NCBI RefSeq assembly: GCF_900104245.1
Contig: NZ_FMXN01000003.1
Coordinates: forward strand, 62,001 to 126,000
Length of the DNA: 64,000 nt
Origin: Pseudidiomarina indica
Lineage (GTDB): Bacteria > Pseudomonadota > Gammaproteobacteria > Enterobacterales > Alteromonadaceae
Direction of reading: 5' to 3'
Shown here: one piece after another, positions 49,415-58,960 of the stretch
Layout: every line of letters begins with the position of its first letter
Position numbering within the stretch: the stretch's first letter is position 1
Position numbers and translations under genes: made by a program
Notes under the pieces: generated by a model
Told to the model about the DNA's origin: nothing
What the model saw: only the letters and a program-made list of their open reading frames with translations
Database searches by the model: none

Positions 49415-50629
49415 ATGAAATTACCGATTTATTTAGATTACGCAGCAACCACGCCGGCCGATCCGCGCGTTGCTGAGAAAATGATGCAGTACTTGACCCT
49501 TGATGGGCAGTTCGGTAACCCGGCATCGCGGTCACACCGGTTTGGCTGGCAAGCGGAAGAAGCGGTGGACATTGCTCGTAACCACATTGCCGATTTAATC
49601 AATGCCGACCCTCGTGAAATTGTGTTCACTTCCGGTGCGACTGAGTCAGATAACTTAGCTATTAAAGGCGCGGCCCAGTTTTACAGTAAAAAAGGCAAGC
49701 ACATTATTACCGTGAAAACTGAGCATAAAGCCGTGTTAGATACGTGCCGTGAGCTCGAGCGCGAGGGCTATGAAGTCACCTACTTAGACGTAAAAAGTGA
49801 TGGGTTAATTGACCTTGACGTATTCAAGGCAGCCCTGCGTGAAGACACTGTTTTGGTCAGTGTAATGCACGTTAATAACGAAGTGGGTGTAGTACAAGAT
49901 ATTGAAACCATTGGAAACTTATGTCGCGCAAATGGCACTATTTTCCACGTCGACGGAGCGCAGAGCACCGGGAAGATTCCAGTCGATATGGCCACCATGC
50001 CAATCGATTTGTTTAGTATTTCTGGGCATAAAATGTACGGGCCAAAAGGAATCGGTGCCTTGTATGTACGCCGTAAACCACGGGTGCGTTTAAATGCTCA
50101 AATGCATGGCGGTGGTCACGAGCGTGGCATGCGTTCAGGCACTTTAGCGACGCATCAAATTGTCGGTTTCGGTGAAGCTGCGCGAATTGCGAAAGAAGAA
50201 ATGGCTGCCGATCAAGAACGTTTCAAGCAGCTGCGTGAGCGGTTGTGGAACGGCATTAAAGACATTGAAGAAGTGTATATCAATGGTAGCCAAACCCATA
50301 GCGTTCCCAACATCTTCAACGTGAGTTTTAACTATGTGGAAGGTGAAAGCTTGATTATGGCATTGAAAGATCTTGCCGTATCATCAGGCTCTGCATGTAC
50401 TTCGGCCAGTTTAGAGCCTTCGTATGTGCTGCGCGCACTTGGTCGTGATGATGAGTTAGCGCATAGCTCCATTCGCTTTAGCTTTGGCCGGTTTACGACA
50501 GAAGCTGAGATTGACTACGCCATCGCACAAATTAATCAATCGATTGGTCGTCTACGTGACATGTCACCCCTTTGGGATATGTATAAAGACGGCGTCGACC
50601 TGAGCAAGGTCGAATGGGTGGCACACTAA
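49415..50629 (+). CDS. iscS: cysteine desulfurase IscS
   Basis: IscS removes sulfur from cysteine with PLP and supplies it to IscU and tRNA thiolation. The PLP Lys lies in [12 protein letters not shown]; the active Cys is in [21 protein letters not shown]. Length is 404 aa from ATG 49415 ([19 protein letters not shown]) with AGAGGAG upstream; the TTG three bases earlier is not needed. It follows iscR by 25 bp and precedes iscU by 15 bp. Confidence 0.98.
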   Translation: MKLPIYLDYAATTPADPRVAEKMMQYLTLDGQFGNPASRSHRFGWQAEEAVDIARNHIADLINADPREIVFTSGATESDNLAIKGAAQFYSKKGKHIITVKTEHKAVLDTCRELEREGYEVTYLDVKSDGLIDLDVFKAALREDTVLVSVMHVNNEVGVVQDIETIGNLCRANGTIFHVDGAQSTGKIPVDMATMPIDLFSISGHKMYGPKGIGALYVRRKPRVRLNAQMHGGGHERGMRSGTLATHQIVGFGEAARIAKEEMAADQERFKQLRERLWNGIKDIEEVYINGSQTHSVPNIFNVSFNYVEGESLIMALKDLAVSSGSACTSASLEPSYVLRALGRDDELAHSSIRFSFGRFTTEAEIDYAIAQINQSIGRLRDMSPLWDMYKDGVDLSKVEWVAH

Positions 50630-50644
50630 GAGAGGTAACAGGTT

Positions 50645-51031
50645 ATGGCATACAGTGACAAAGTAATCGACCATTATGAGAATCCACGTAACGTTGGCTC
50701 ATTTGATAAAGATGACCCGAATGTTGCAACCGGCATGGTAGGTGCACCAGCGTGTGGTGACGTCATGCGGTTACAGTTGAAAATTAGCGATGACGGCATC
50801 ATTGAAGATGCGAAGTTTAAAACTTATGGATGTGGTTCAGCGATTGCGTCGAGCTCCCTGGTCACCGAGTGGGTGAAAGGCAAATCAGTGGAAGAAGCTG
50901 AGCAACTGAAAAATACCGCAATTGCAGAAGAACTTGCATTACCACCGGTAAAAATTCACTGCTCAATTTTGGCAGAAGATGCAATCAAAGCGGCGATTGC
51001 CGATTATCGCAACAAGAAGCAAGCAGGTTAA
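50645..51031 (+). CDS. iscU: Fe-S cluster scaffold IscU
   Basis: IscU is the scaffold on which IscS-derived sulfur and iron assemble. Ligand cysteines are in GAPACGDVM, TYGCGSAIASSS and IHCSILAEDAIK, and the HscA-recognition LPPVK is LALPPVKIH. Length is 128 aa, as in E. coli. Confidence 0.98.
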   Translation: MAYSDKVIDHYENPRNVGSFDKDDPNVATGMVGAPACGDVMRLQLKISDDGIIEDAKFKTYGCGSAIASSSLVTEWVKGKSVEEAEQLKNTAIAEELALPPVKIHCSILAEDAIKAAIADYRNKKQAG

Positions 51032-51043
51032 TTGGGTTAGCAG

Positions 51044-51367
51044 ATGGCAATTACCATGACTGAAGCGGCGGCCAAACGCGCACGGACGTTCCTCGAACAA
51101 CGTGGCAAAGGAGTCGGTATCCGCTTAGGCGTAAAAACAACAGGCTGTTCAGGCTTGGCGTACGTGATGGAGTTCGTTGACGAAGTTGAGGATACCGACA
51201 CCGTTATTGAAGACAAAGGCATTAACATCATTATTGATGGTAAAAGCTTGGTCTACCTAGACGGGACTGAAATCGATTTCGTCAAAGAAGGGCTGAACGA
51301 AGGCTTTGAGTTCCGCAACCCGAACGCCAAAGGCGAGTGTGGTTGTGGAGAAAGCTTCAACGTATAA
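51044..51367 (+). CDS. iscA: A-type Fe-S carrier IscA
   Basis: IscA transfers clusters to apo-proteins. The three conserved Cys are in [10 protein letters not shown] and [11 protein letters not shown]. Length is 107 aa. It sits between iscU and hscB in the conserved isc order. Confidence 0.97.
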   Translation: MAITMTEAAAKRARTFLEQRGKGVGIRLGVKTTGCSGLAYVMEFVDEVEDTDTVIEDKGINIIIDGKSLVYLDGTEIDFVKEGLNEGFEFRNPNAKGECGCGESFNV

Positions 51368-51394
51368 CAATGCCTGAATCGCATTAGGTAAGTC

Positions 51395-51895
51395 ATGAAT
51401 CATTTTGAACTGTTTGATCTTCCCGCCGCATTCAATATTGATGCGGCGGTATTGCAACAGCGTTACCGAAAATTGCAACAAACCATGCATCCAGACCGTT
51501 TTGCTCACGGCACGGATCGGGAAAAGTTACTTGCCGTGCAGCGAACAGCTCAGCTGAATGATGCATATCAAACGCTGCGCTCTCCCTTAACACGTGCAGA
51601 ATATTTACTGGCCATGCGCGGGGTTGAATTAGCGCATGAGCAAACCACGGTGAAAGATCCTGAGTTTTTGATGGCCCAAATGGAATGGCGGGAACGCATT
51701 GCGACAGTGAAAGACTGGTCCATGCTGGAATCAGCCTATAAAGATTTGCAAGAAGAAATGCGTGATTTACAGGTCGCGCTGGAGCAATTCTTAGCGGCTG
51801 GCGCGGATCAAGACGCCGCGTTAACTGTGCGTAAATTAAAGTTTATGCATAAACTCCATCAAGAGCTGGAGCGGATTGAAGATCGACTCGACTAA
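51395..51895 (+). CDS. hscB: co-chaperone HscB
   Basis: HscB is the J-domain partner of HscA, delivering IscU. The J motif HPD is in QQTMHPDRFA. The C-terminal three-helix IscU-binding part follows (about 90-166). Length is 166 aa. It is 36 bp before hscA. Confidence 0.95.
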   Translation: MNHFELFDLPAAFNIDAAVLQQRYRKLQQTMHPDRFAHGTDREKLLAVQRTAQLNDAYQTLRSPLTRAEYLLAMRGVELAHEQTTVKDPEFLMAQMEWRERIATVKDWSMLESAYKDLQEEMRDLQVALEQFLAAGADQDAALTVRKLKFMHKLHQELERIEDRLD

Positions 51896-51931
51896 CGACT
51901 CACGAACCACGCCAAGAATTTAGAGGTACCC

Positions 51932-53791
51932 ATGGCATTATTACAAATCGCCGAACCGGGGCAAAGTACCGCGCCTCACCAACATCGTCTCGCAGCAGGA
52001 ATCGATTTAGGCACGACCAATTCATTGGTGGCGAGTGTCCGTAGTGGCTCGGCGACCATCTTGCGTGATGAACAGGATCGCGCCATGTTACCTTCGGTGG
52101 TGCATTATGGCGCAGCCACCCCGGTGGTTGGCTATGAAGCCATCAGCAAACAAGCTGACGCTTCCATCGCCACCCAAGATACCATCGTCTCAGTAAAACG
52201 TTTTATTGGCCGCACAGTGGCCGATGTTCAACGTCATTTTAGTAATCTCCCCTACCATATGAGCGAAACCGAGCACGGGGTTCCGGTGTTTCACACCAGT
52301 GCTGGTGAAAAAAATGCGGTGGAAGTCTCAGCCGATATTTTGCGAGCACTTGCGGCACGTGCGGAAGCATCATTAGGAGGGGAACTCACGGGTGTGGTGA
52401 TTACCGTTCCTGCCTACTTTGATGATGCCCAACGTCAAGGAACGAAAGATGCTGCTCAGTTAGCGGGCTTAAATGTATTACGCTTGCTTAATGAACCAAC
52501 GGCGGCTGCAGTCGCCTATGGCTTGGATTCAGGCCGAGAAGGCATTATTGCCGTGTATGATTTGGGTGGCGGAACCTTTGATATCTCTATTTTGCGTTTG
52601 CAGGGTGGTGTCTTTGAGGTGCTCGCAACTGGCGGTGATAGCGCGTTAGGTGGGGATGACTTTGACCAAAGCATTGTGCGTTGGCTGAAAGAACAATGGC
52701 AGCTTCCTGAGCAGGTTGAAGCACGCACCGAGCGCGAATTAATTAATGCCGCGAAGCAAGCCAAAGAACAATTAACAGAATTAGACAGCACGCTGATTGA
52801 TTGGAATGGACAGCAGCTTGAGCTGACGCGTAGCCATCTCAATGCGCTGATTGAAAATCTTATCCGGCGTACCTTAACTGCATGTCGACGCGCATTGAAA
52901 GACGCTGGCGTGACCGCTGATGATGTCCTCGATGTGGTGATGGTAGGGGGCTCAACCCGCGTTCCTTTGGTGCGTGAGTTGGTGGGCGAGTTTTTTCAAC
53001 GCGAACCGCTTACTTCCATTAACCCCGATCAAGTGGTTGCCATCGGGGCTGCCATCCAAGCAGATATTCTTGCGGGTAATAAACCCGATTCAGACATGTT
53101 ATTGCTGGACGTGATTCCACTTTCCCTTGGGCTGGAAACCATGGGCGGGTTGGTCGAGAAAGTGATTTCACGCAATACCACAATTCCAGTCGCCAAAGCA
53201 CAAGAATTCACCACCTTTAAAGATGGTCAAACCGCCATGATGATTCATGTGGTGCAAGGCGAGCGCGAGCTGGTGGACGATTGCCGTAGCTTAGCAAGGT
53301 TTGTGTTGACGGATATTCCGCCGATGGCAGCTGGAGCAGCTCATATTCGGGTCACTTTCCAAGTGGATGCCGACGGGTTGTTAAGTGTTACCGCAATGGA
53401 AAAATCAAGTGGAGTGAGTGCTTCGGTACAGGTGAAGCCGTCTTATGGCTTGGCCGAAGAAGAAATCACCCAGATGATTCGCTCGTCCATGACCCATGCG
53501 AAAGAAGACATGGAAGCACGGATGTTGCGCGAGCAACAAGTCGAAGCCGACCGTGTGCTTGAAGCACTCATGAGTGCATTAGCCGCAGATGCAGAATTAT
53601 TATCAGCAGCTGAACGAGACACCTTAGCGCAAGCCATGGACGAACTACGCCACGCGCGTCAGGGAAGCTCTGCTGAGGTGATTGAGCAAGCCATCGAACG
53701 GGTTGATCAAGCCAGTGCCGATTTTGCTGCTCGCCGAATGGATGCAGGAATACGTAAAGCGCTCGCTGGTAGCAACATTGACGATATGTAA
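51932..53791 (+). CDS. hscA: Hsp70-type chaperone HscA
   Basis: HscA drives cluster release from IscU using ATP. Hsp70 signatures are [28 protein letters not shown] and [13 protein letters not shown]. The substrate-binding domain follows from about 390. Length is 619 aa, as in HscA rather than DnaK. It is part of the isc operon with hscB and fdx. Confidence 0.97.
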   Translation: MALLQIAEPGQSTAPHQHRLAAGIDLGTTNSLVASVRSGSATILRDEQDRAMLPSVVHYGAATPVVGYEAISKQADASIATQDTIVSVKRFIGRTVADVQRHFSNLPYHMSETEHGVPVFHTSAGEKNAVEVSADILRALAARAEASLGGELTGVVITVPAYFDDAQRQGTKDAAQLAGLNVLRLLNEPTAAAVAYGLDSGREGIIAVYDLGGGTFDISILRLQGGVFEVLATGGDSALGGDDFDQSIVRWLKEQWQLPEQVEARTERELINAAKQAKEQLTELDSTLIDWNGQQLELTRSHLNALIENLIRRTLTACRRALKDAGVTADDVLDVVMVGGSTRVPLVRELVGEFFQREPLTSINPDQVVAIGAAIQADILAGNKPDSDMLLLDVIPLSLGLETMGGLVEKVISRNTTIPVAKAQEFTTFKDGQTAMMIHVVQGERELVDDCRSLARFVLTDIPPMAAGAAHIRVTFQVDADGLLSVTAMEKSSGVSASVQVKPSYGLAEEEITQMIRSSMTHAKEDMEARMLREQQVEADRVLEALMSALAADAELLSAAERDTLAQAMDELRHARQGSSAEVIEQAIERVDQASADFAARRMDAGIRKALAGSNIDDM

Positions 53792-53854
53792 GCGTGACCA
53801 AGTTAGTTTTTACCAGCTGGGAAACGTCGAGCTGGTCCAGATGAGGTAGTTAGA

Positions 53855-54190
53855 ATGCCAAAAATTATTTTTCTTCCCCACCATGAGCTGTGCCCTGAAG
53901 GGGCGGTGGTCGAAGCGCAAGATGGTGAGAGTGTATTGGATGCTGCACTACGGAGTGGCATTGGAATCGAGCATGCGTGTGAGAAAGTTTGCGCATGCAC
54001 GACCTGTCACGTGCATATTCGTGAAGGCGGCGATTCGCTCAATGATATCGAAGAAAATGAAGATGATATGCTCGATAAAGCATGGGGCTTAGATCCTGAC
54101 TCACGGTTAGGATGCCAAGCCCGTGTAAATGGCGAAGATTTAGTGGTTGAAATACCGAAATACAGTATTAACCACGCACGCGAAGGTTAA
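53855..54190 (+). CDS. fdx: [2Fe-2S] ferredoxin of the isc system
   Basis: Fdx supplies electrons for cluster assembly on IscU. The four ligands C42, C48, C51 and C87 are at the standard positions (EHACEKVCACTTCHV and RLGCQAR), with the usual extra Cys46. Length is 111 aa. It is the last isc gene here; no iscX follows, as msrA is convergent and its stop interlocks with that of fdx (TTAA). Confidence 0.97.
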   Translation: MPKIIFLPHHELCPEGAVVEAQDGESVLDAALRSGIGIEHACEKVCACTTCHVHIREGGDSLNDIEENEDDMLDKAWGLDPDSRLGCQARVNGEDLVVEIPKYSINHAREG

Positions 54191-54717
54191 GCTAATTTGC
54201 TGGCAAAGGTGCGTCGAAACTTCGCGAGTTTCGGCTGCACCACGGCTTGGCAATACGCATTTTCAGGATTACGCTCAACGTAATTCTCATGGTAGGATTC
54301 CGCGGGCCAAAATACCGTGATCGCTTCGAGTGCTGTAACGATAGGTTGAGGCCACACCTGTTCTTGCTCCATTTCAGCAATGATTGCTTCTGCCGCTAGG
54401 CGTTGTTCGTCTGTATGATAAAAAATTGCGGACCGATATTGCGTTCCAATGTCATTCCCTTGCCGATTTAATTGGGTGGGATCGTGGATCGCAAAGAATA
54501 TTTCTAAAATTTCCCGTACTGAAATAACGGTTGGATCAAAGGTTAACTGTACGACTTCCGCATGCCCCGTTTGTCCGGTACATACTTCTTCATAGGTTGG
54601 GTGTTCCGTGTGCCCACCGGCATAACCTGATTGCACTTCGGTAATGCCCCGTACTTGCTTATAGGCACCCTCGGTGCACCAAAAGCAGCCCCCGCCTAAG
54701 GTAATTTGTTGCGTCAT
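54187..54717 (-). CDS. msrA: peptide methionine-(S)-S-oxide reductase MsrA
   Basis: MsrA repairs oxidised methionine in proteins. The catalytic Cys is in GGGCFWCTEGAYKQVRGI; further conserved parts are SGYAGGHTEHPTYEEVCTGQTGHAEVV and the NRQGNDIGTQYRSAIFY substrate loop. Length is 176 aa. No signal peptide is present, so it is cytoplasmic. It is convergent with the isc operon. Confidence 0.96.
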   Translation of the reverse strand: MTQQITLGGGCFWCTEGAYKQVRGITEVQSGYAGGHTEHPTYEEVCTGQTGHAEVVQLTFDPTVISVREILEIFFAIHDPTQLNRQGNDIGTQYRSAIFYHTDEQRLAAEAIIAEMEQEQVWPQPIVTALEAITVFWPAESYHENYVERNPENAYCQAVVQPKLAKFRRTFASKLA

Positions 54718-54738
54718 AGTGACTCCATGAAAGAATGA

Positions 54739-54768
54739 TTGGCCGTCTAAGCGGCCAAATTATTTTTT
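54739..54768 (+). terminator. hairpin with T-run between msrA and the pagL-like gene
   Basis: TTGGCCG and CGGCCAA form a 7-bp stem with a TCTAAG loop, followed on the plus strand by ATTATTTTTT. On the minus strand the tail is less T-rich, so its function for the pagL-like gene is uncertain. Confidence 0.5.
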
Positions 54769-54827
54769 CAAGATACGCCTTTGCAGGGGCTTTGTAAAGC
54801 ATTGAACTCGACCTTTAGGCCCGTTCT

Positions 54828-55385
54828 TTAAATGGGGACGTGCCAGGTCAACACCCAAAAGTCGAGACCGTCGTTAGGGCGTGCTAAATCAGCTTGTGAA
54901 TAGTGTGCATAACTAAAACTTAGCCGTGCTTCAGAGATGGGGTCGTATTGCCAGCTTAAGCCAATGCGGTCTTCGAACTGGAAAGAAATGGATAAATCAC
55001 GATCAGAGATCTGTTGGTCATCCAATAGGGACACACCAATCCCAGCTTCAAGGAAAAGTGGGCGATTCGATTGCGTTAACGTCCATTGCAAGACCGGGCT
55101 AAAGGTTAATGCATTCAGGCGGTCGTCGGAATGACGCGAGTTGACCCAAGTATTTAAGCCCAGCTCCCAGTGGACACGCGGTGAGCCCACCAAGGCGAAC
55201 CACGACTCTGGCAAAATTTTGGGGCCATCAGTCCAGCGATAACCGACGCGTAGCCCATTTAAATGATCGGTGGAATAGCTGGCGGCAACATGCAATTCAT
55301 CGGCCTGCACAGGGGAGCTTAACAGGGCTGGCAAGAGCAACCCTCCCAACAGCACCCCAAATGTTTTGTTCTTAATATTTTTCAT
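54828..55385 (-). CDS. PagL-like lipid A 3-O-deacylase / acyloxyacyl hydrolase family
   Basis: This is an outer-membrane enzyme candidate. A signal peptide ends near PVQADE (about 29), followed by a small beta-barrel. The C-terminal region carries the PagL active-site layout: H161 and S163 (AHYSQADL) and an acidic residue at 175 (PNDGLDFW), exactly 14 residues after the His as in PagL, but Asp replaces the usual Glu. Length is 185 aa. It would remove the 3-O acyl chain from lipid A if active. Its promoter is overlapped by an AcrR-type palindrome (55438-55463). Confidence 0.8.
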   Translation of the reverse strand: MKNIKNKTFGVLLGGLLLPALLSSPVQADELHVAASYSTDHLNGLRVGYRWTDGPKILPESWFALVGSPRVHWELGLNTWVNSRHSDDRLNALTFSPVLQWTLTQSNRPLFLEAGIGVSLLDDQQISDRDLSISFQFEDRIGLSWQYDPISEARLSFSYAHYSQADLARPNDGLDFWVLTWHVPI

Positions 55386-55437
55386 ACGCCTACATCCTTA
55401 CAACAAGCGTTCCTTGCAAAACAAAAGGGCTATTATT

Positions 55438-55463
55438 TTACATACATTCATGCATGTATGTAA
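55438..55463 (-). promoter_or_regulatory. AcrR-type operator palindrome over the pagL-like promoter
   Basis: The 26-bp element has perfect 10-bp arms, TTACATACAT and ATGTATGTAA, around TCATGC. The inner 24 bp agree with the E. coli AcrR operator except in the centre. On the minus strand TTACAT (55463-55458) and TAAAAT (55440-55435), 17 bp apart, form a good promoter for the pagL-like gene. Confidence 0.75.
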
Positions 55464-55619
55464 GTTTTGGGGGTGTTATTTAATCGAACGCAGCAATCGA
55501 TTTTTTCGAATGAGTGAGAATTGACAAAACGGTGGATTCACTAGCTCTAAAGCTGGCTTTTCGGTATAATCCGCGCGATTTCAATTTTGCTTATTAATTC
55601 AACTTAATCGGAGAAAACC

Positions 55620-56051
55620 ATGGCTTTAGAGCGCACTCTTTCAATCATCAAGCCAGATGCCGTTGCTAAAAACGTCATCGGCGCAATCTATCACCGTTTT
55701 GAAACAGCAGGTTTCCGTATTGTTGCTGCTAAAATGATGCACTTAAGCACCGAGCAAGCCGAAGGCTTCTATGCTGAGCACAAAGAGCGTCCTTTCTTCC
55801 GTGCTCTGGTTGATTTCATGACCTCTGGTCCAATCATGGTACAAGTGTTAGAAGGCGAAAATGCGGTTAAACGCCATCGTGACATCATGGGTGCAACCAA
55901 CCCAGCCGACGCATTGGCGGGAACCTTACGTGCAGACTATGCTGTATCTATTGATGAAAACGCAGTGCACGGTTCAGACGCACTCGAATCAGCGGCTCGT
56001 GAAATCGCCTACTTCTTCACTGAAGAAGAGCTTTGCTCACGCACTCGTTAA
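55620..56051 (+). CDS. ndk: nucleoside diphosphate kinase
   Basis: Ndk balances nucleoside triphosphate pools. The protein begins [24 protein letters not shown]; the catalytic His is in [12 protein letters not shown]. Length is 143 aa. GGAG lies seven bases before the ATG, and TATAAT at 55565-55570 is a probable -10. It heads the cluster that continues into rlmN, 53 bp downstream. Confidence 0.98.
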   Translation: MALERTLSIIKPDAVAKNVIGAIYHRFETAGFRIVAAKMMHLSTEQAEGFYAEHKERPFFRALVDFMTSGPIMVQVLEGENAVKRHRDIMGATNPADALAGTLRADYAVSIDENAVHGSDALESAAREIAYFFTEEELCSRTR

Positions 56052-56104
56052 TTCATTAACATCACACACAGCAAGCCATTTACGACAACGACTAACGGTT
56101 ATCC

Positions 56105-57238
56105 ATGAACATTAATGATAAGAAAGTAAATCTCCTTGATTTGAACCGTCACGCCATGCGTCAGTTCTTCGAGGAATTGGGAGAAAAACCATTTCGAGCC
56201 GATCAGGTGATGAAGTGGTTGTATCATTATTGCGTGGATGACTTTGAGCAAATGACGAATCTCAATAAGGGATTACGTGAAAAGCTCAGCCAAGTGGCCG
56301 AGATTCGTGCTCCGGAAGTTCGTCTGCAACAACAGTCAGCGGACGGCACGATCAAGTTTGCGATGACGTTATTCGATGGTCAAGATGTCGAAACTGTCTG
56401 GATTCCAGAACGGGATCGGGCCACGCTGTGTGTGAGTTCGCAGGTTGGGTGCGCGTTAGAGTGCACCTTCTGCTCAACCGCCCAACAAGGGTTTAACCGT
56501 AACCTTCGGGTGGCGGAAATTATCGGCCAAGTTTGGCGGGTGAATAAATTATTGGGGCCATTTGGGGAAACTGGGGTGAAACCCGTGACCAACGTGGTCA
56601 TGATGGGCATGGGAGAACCCTTGCTCAACTTGGCGAATGTGGTTCCTGCCATGGATTTAATGCTGGATGACAATGCTTTTGGTTTGTCAAAACGCCGCGT
56701 GACCCTGAGTACCTCAGGGGTGGTGCCGGCCCTTTATAAATTAAAGGAAGAAATTGACGTTGCTTTAGCCATTTCGTTGCATGCTCCGAATGATGAATTG
56801 CGTAACGAAATTGTGCCGATCAATAAAAAATATAATATTCAAGAGTTTCTACAAGCTAGCCGCGATTATATTGAAGGCTCGAAAGCCAATAAAACCATTA
56901 CCATCGAATACGTGATGTTGGATCATATTAATGACTCCATGGAACAGGCGGCAGAATTAGCGGAATTATTGAAAGATACTCCTTGCAAGATTAACCTCAT
57001 TCCATTTAATCCATTCCCAGGTTCTGATTATGGTCGTTCGTCGAATTCGAGAATCGACCGATTCGCAAAAGTGTTGATGGAAAAAGGCTACATTGTTGTG
57101 GTGCGTCGCACGCGTGGCGACGATATCGACGCTGCTTGTGGTCAGCTGGTGGGTGATGTGATTGACCGGACCAAGCGCATTGTCAAGAAACAACAGGCCC
57201 AACGGGGTGGTGCCGAAATTTCTGTGAAACCCGTTTAA
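56105..57238 (+). CDS. rlmN: dual-specificity rRNA/tRNA m2A methyltransferase RlmN
   Basis: RlmN methylates A2503 of 23S rRNA and A37 of some tRNAs by radical SAM chemistry. The [4Fe-4S] motif CxxxCxxC is [27 protein letters not shown] and [21 protein letters not shown] follow; the second catalytic Cys is in DIDAACGQL. Length is 377 aa. It is dependent on the Fe-S machinery encoded just upstream in the window. Confidence 0.97.
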   Translation: MNINDKKVNLLDLNRHAMRQFFEELGEKPFRADQVMKWLYHYCVDDFEQMTNLNKGLREKLSQVAEIRAPEVRLQQQSADGTIKFAMTLFDGQDVETVWIPERDRATLCVSSQVGCALECTFCSTAQQGFNRNLRVAEIIGQVWRVNKLLGPFGETGVKPVTNVVMMGMGEPLLNLANVVPAMDLMLDDNAFGLSKRRVTLSTSGVVPALYKLKEEIDVALAISLHAPNDELRNEIVPINKKYNIQEFLQASRDYIEGSKANKTITIEYVMLDHINDSMEQAAELAELLKDTPCKINLIPFNPFPGSDYGRSSNSRIDRFAKVLMEKGYIVVVRRTRGDDIDAACGQLVGDVIDRTKRIVKKQQAQRGGAEISVKPV

Positions 57239-57382
57239 CTGCCGTTGATAACTGTCCGCGATAACTTAGTGAGCCAGTAGTGATTGGCTCCTCCTTACCA
57301 AAACTTCCTCAATGGATTGCTTCTGATAGCTTGATCTGACCTGAATAACCGTTAAGATAACGGTCTTTACAGGGGATTCGTG

Positions 57383-57886
57383 ATGCGAATAATGCTGCTG
57401 ATGGTGTTGGCTGGGATGCTGACCACAGGGTGTGCGCAACCAAGGTCGCACAATGATGCGGCCGCAAACACGCGGTTAGCGCTGGGCTTACAGTATTTGC
57501 AAGGGGGCAACCTGGAGCAAGCAAAAGCAAATTTAGTGCGAGCCCTGCAGCATAGTCCTCAATCCGCCAATGTTCAGGCTGGGTTGGCGCATTATTACCA
57601 GCATGTTCATGATTGGCCAAAAGCAGAGCAGCATTATCAACGTGCCATTGAATTAGCTCCAGAAAATGGTGATAACTATAACAATTTAGGCGTATTATTA
57701 TGTCGCCAACAACGCTATGCCGCGGCGCAGCGAATGTTTCAGCGAGCATTGACGCAGCCCAGTTATGCAAAACTGGCCACCACGTACCAAAATGCGGCCC
57801 ATTGTGCGCAACAACAAGGTGATTCAGCTCAGGCAAGAGCATTGCTAAAACTTGCTCGTATTCATAGTACGGGTGAACGTCAGTAG
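57383..57886 (+). CDS. pilW: short PilW/PilF-type TPR lipoprotein
   Basis: PilW/PilF is the outer-membrane pilotin for the type IV pilus secretin. A lipoprotein signal with lipobox LTTGC is seen near residue 17. TPR units follow: NTRLALGLQYLQGGNLEQAKANLVRAL, ANVQAGLAHYYQHVHDWPKAEQHYQRAIELAPENG, and NYNNLGVLLCRQQRYAAAQRMFQRAL. The usual length is about 250 aa; this one stops at 167, with only 52 bp before rodZ, so the C-terminal TPRs are absent. Position between rlmN and rodZ is that of pilF/pilW. Confidence 0.82.
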   Translation: MRIMLLMVLAGMLTTGCAQPRSHNDAAANTRLALGLQYLQGGNLEQAKANLVRALQHSPQSANVQAGLAHYYQHVHDWPKAEQHYQRAIELAPENGDNYNNLGVLLCRQQRYAAAQRMFQRALTQPSYAKLATTYQNAAHCAQQQGDSAQARALLKLARIHSTGERQ

Positions 57887-57938
57887 GCATCTCGCCACCA
57901 CTGATGAATTTTGATAGACAATTAAACAGCGATAAATT

Positions 57939-58937
57939 ATGGCATCTGAACACGAACAAGAGCACGACCACGTACAAGAACAAGATCAAGAACAGCAGGT
58001 TGCGTCGGGTCCGGCGAGTGTCACTCCGGGGCAGCTATTGCGGGCTGCACGAGAAGAAAAGCAGTGGACCACACATCAAGTGGCCGCCATGCTGCGGCTG
58101 CGCGTGAGTCTGGTGGAGCAATTAGAAGCTGATAATTACGATAAAATTGAACCGACGGCGTATGTGCGTGGTTATTTGCGCATGCTTTGCAAAGTGTTAG
58201 AGCTTGACGAAGGTCAATTGATGGCTGCGTACCAGCAGATGGGCTTTGCAGAAGTTGCCCCTGCTGCCATTAACATGAAAAGCTTTTCAAAACGCAAAAC
58301 CCGCGAGCGCAATGATCATCGATTAATGCTGATCAGCTATGCTGTTATTGGGGTTGTGATTGCAATGGCGGTAATTTGGTGGTGGCAAGATATGCAAGCC
58401 GAAGGGCTGTTTGGTGGCGAAGACGCTGATGCTCGTTCCACGGTTGCGGTTGAAACAGTGACGCAGCCTGCCCCTGTGGTGACACCGCAAGTAGAAGAAA
58501 CGGCTCCGCCGGAAGCCGCCGTAGTCGATGACTTGTTTGAGCTGACGGAAGATGAGCCTGTGTTCGAGCCAGTGGTCGAGGATGCGCCACCGGCCGATGA
58601 AATGATTGCAGACGTCATTGCGGAAACCACTGAGGACACGACTGAGGAAGCTGCGGCAGAAACTGTACGCGCTACCGAGAATCCATTGGTCGATGAGCCA
58701 CTGGCGAACTTACATTTCACCTTCAGCGGCGAGTGCTGGGTGAAAGTGACGGATGCGACGGGCCGGGAGATTGCTATTGGAGTGAAAGCAGCGGGCTATG
58801 AAATGCCGCTGACGGGAACGCCGCCGTTTGATATTATTGTGTGCAAACCTGAATTCGTCACATTAATCTATAATGATGAGCCGGTCGATTTGAGTGGTTA
58901 TCGCCGTAATCGAAGCGTTAGCCTCACGCTCGACTAA
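57939..58937 (+). CDS. rodZ: cytoskeletal protein RodZ
   Basis: RodZ is a bitopic membrane protein that links MreB to the rod-shape complex. The cytoplasmic helix-turn-helix domain covers about 28-105 ([38 protein letters not shown]). A basic linker precedes TM (about 130-148, [17 protein letters not shown]). An acidic, proline-rich periplasmic linker (about 165-250) and the C-terminal beta domain ([23 protein letters not shown]) follow. The His/Glu/Gln-rich N-terminus (about 20 aa) is an extra. Length is 332 aa. Confidence 0.94.
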   Translation: MASEHEQEHDHVQEQDQEQQVASGPASVTPGQLLRAAREEKQWTTHQVAAMLRLRVSLVEQLEADNYDKIEPTAYVRGYLRMLCKVLELDEGQLMAAYQQMGFAEVAPAAINMKSFSKRKTRERNDHRLMLISYAVIGVVIAMAVIWWWQDMQAEGLFGGEDADARSTVAVETVTQPAPVVTPQVEETAPPEAAVVDDLFELTEDEPVFEPVVEDAPPADEMIADVIAETTEDTTEEAAAETVRATENPLVDEPLANLHFTFSGECWVKVTDATGREIAIGVKAAGYEMPLTGTPPFDIIVCKPEFVTLIYNDEPVDLSGYRRNRSVSLTLD

Positions 58938-58960
58938 TCGTTACGAACCCAACACGCGAA

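Noticed and set aside
57309..57989. 226-aa ORF on the minus strand opposite pilW and the start of rodZ
   Set aside because: It overlaps a recognisable lipoprotein TPR gene and the rodZ start over its whole length, has no recognisable domain or signal, and is a frame shadow.
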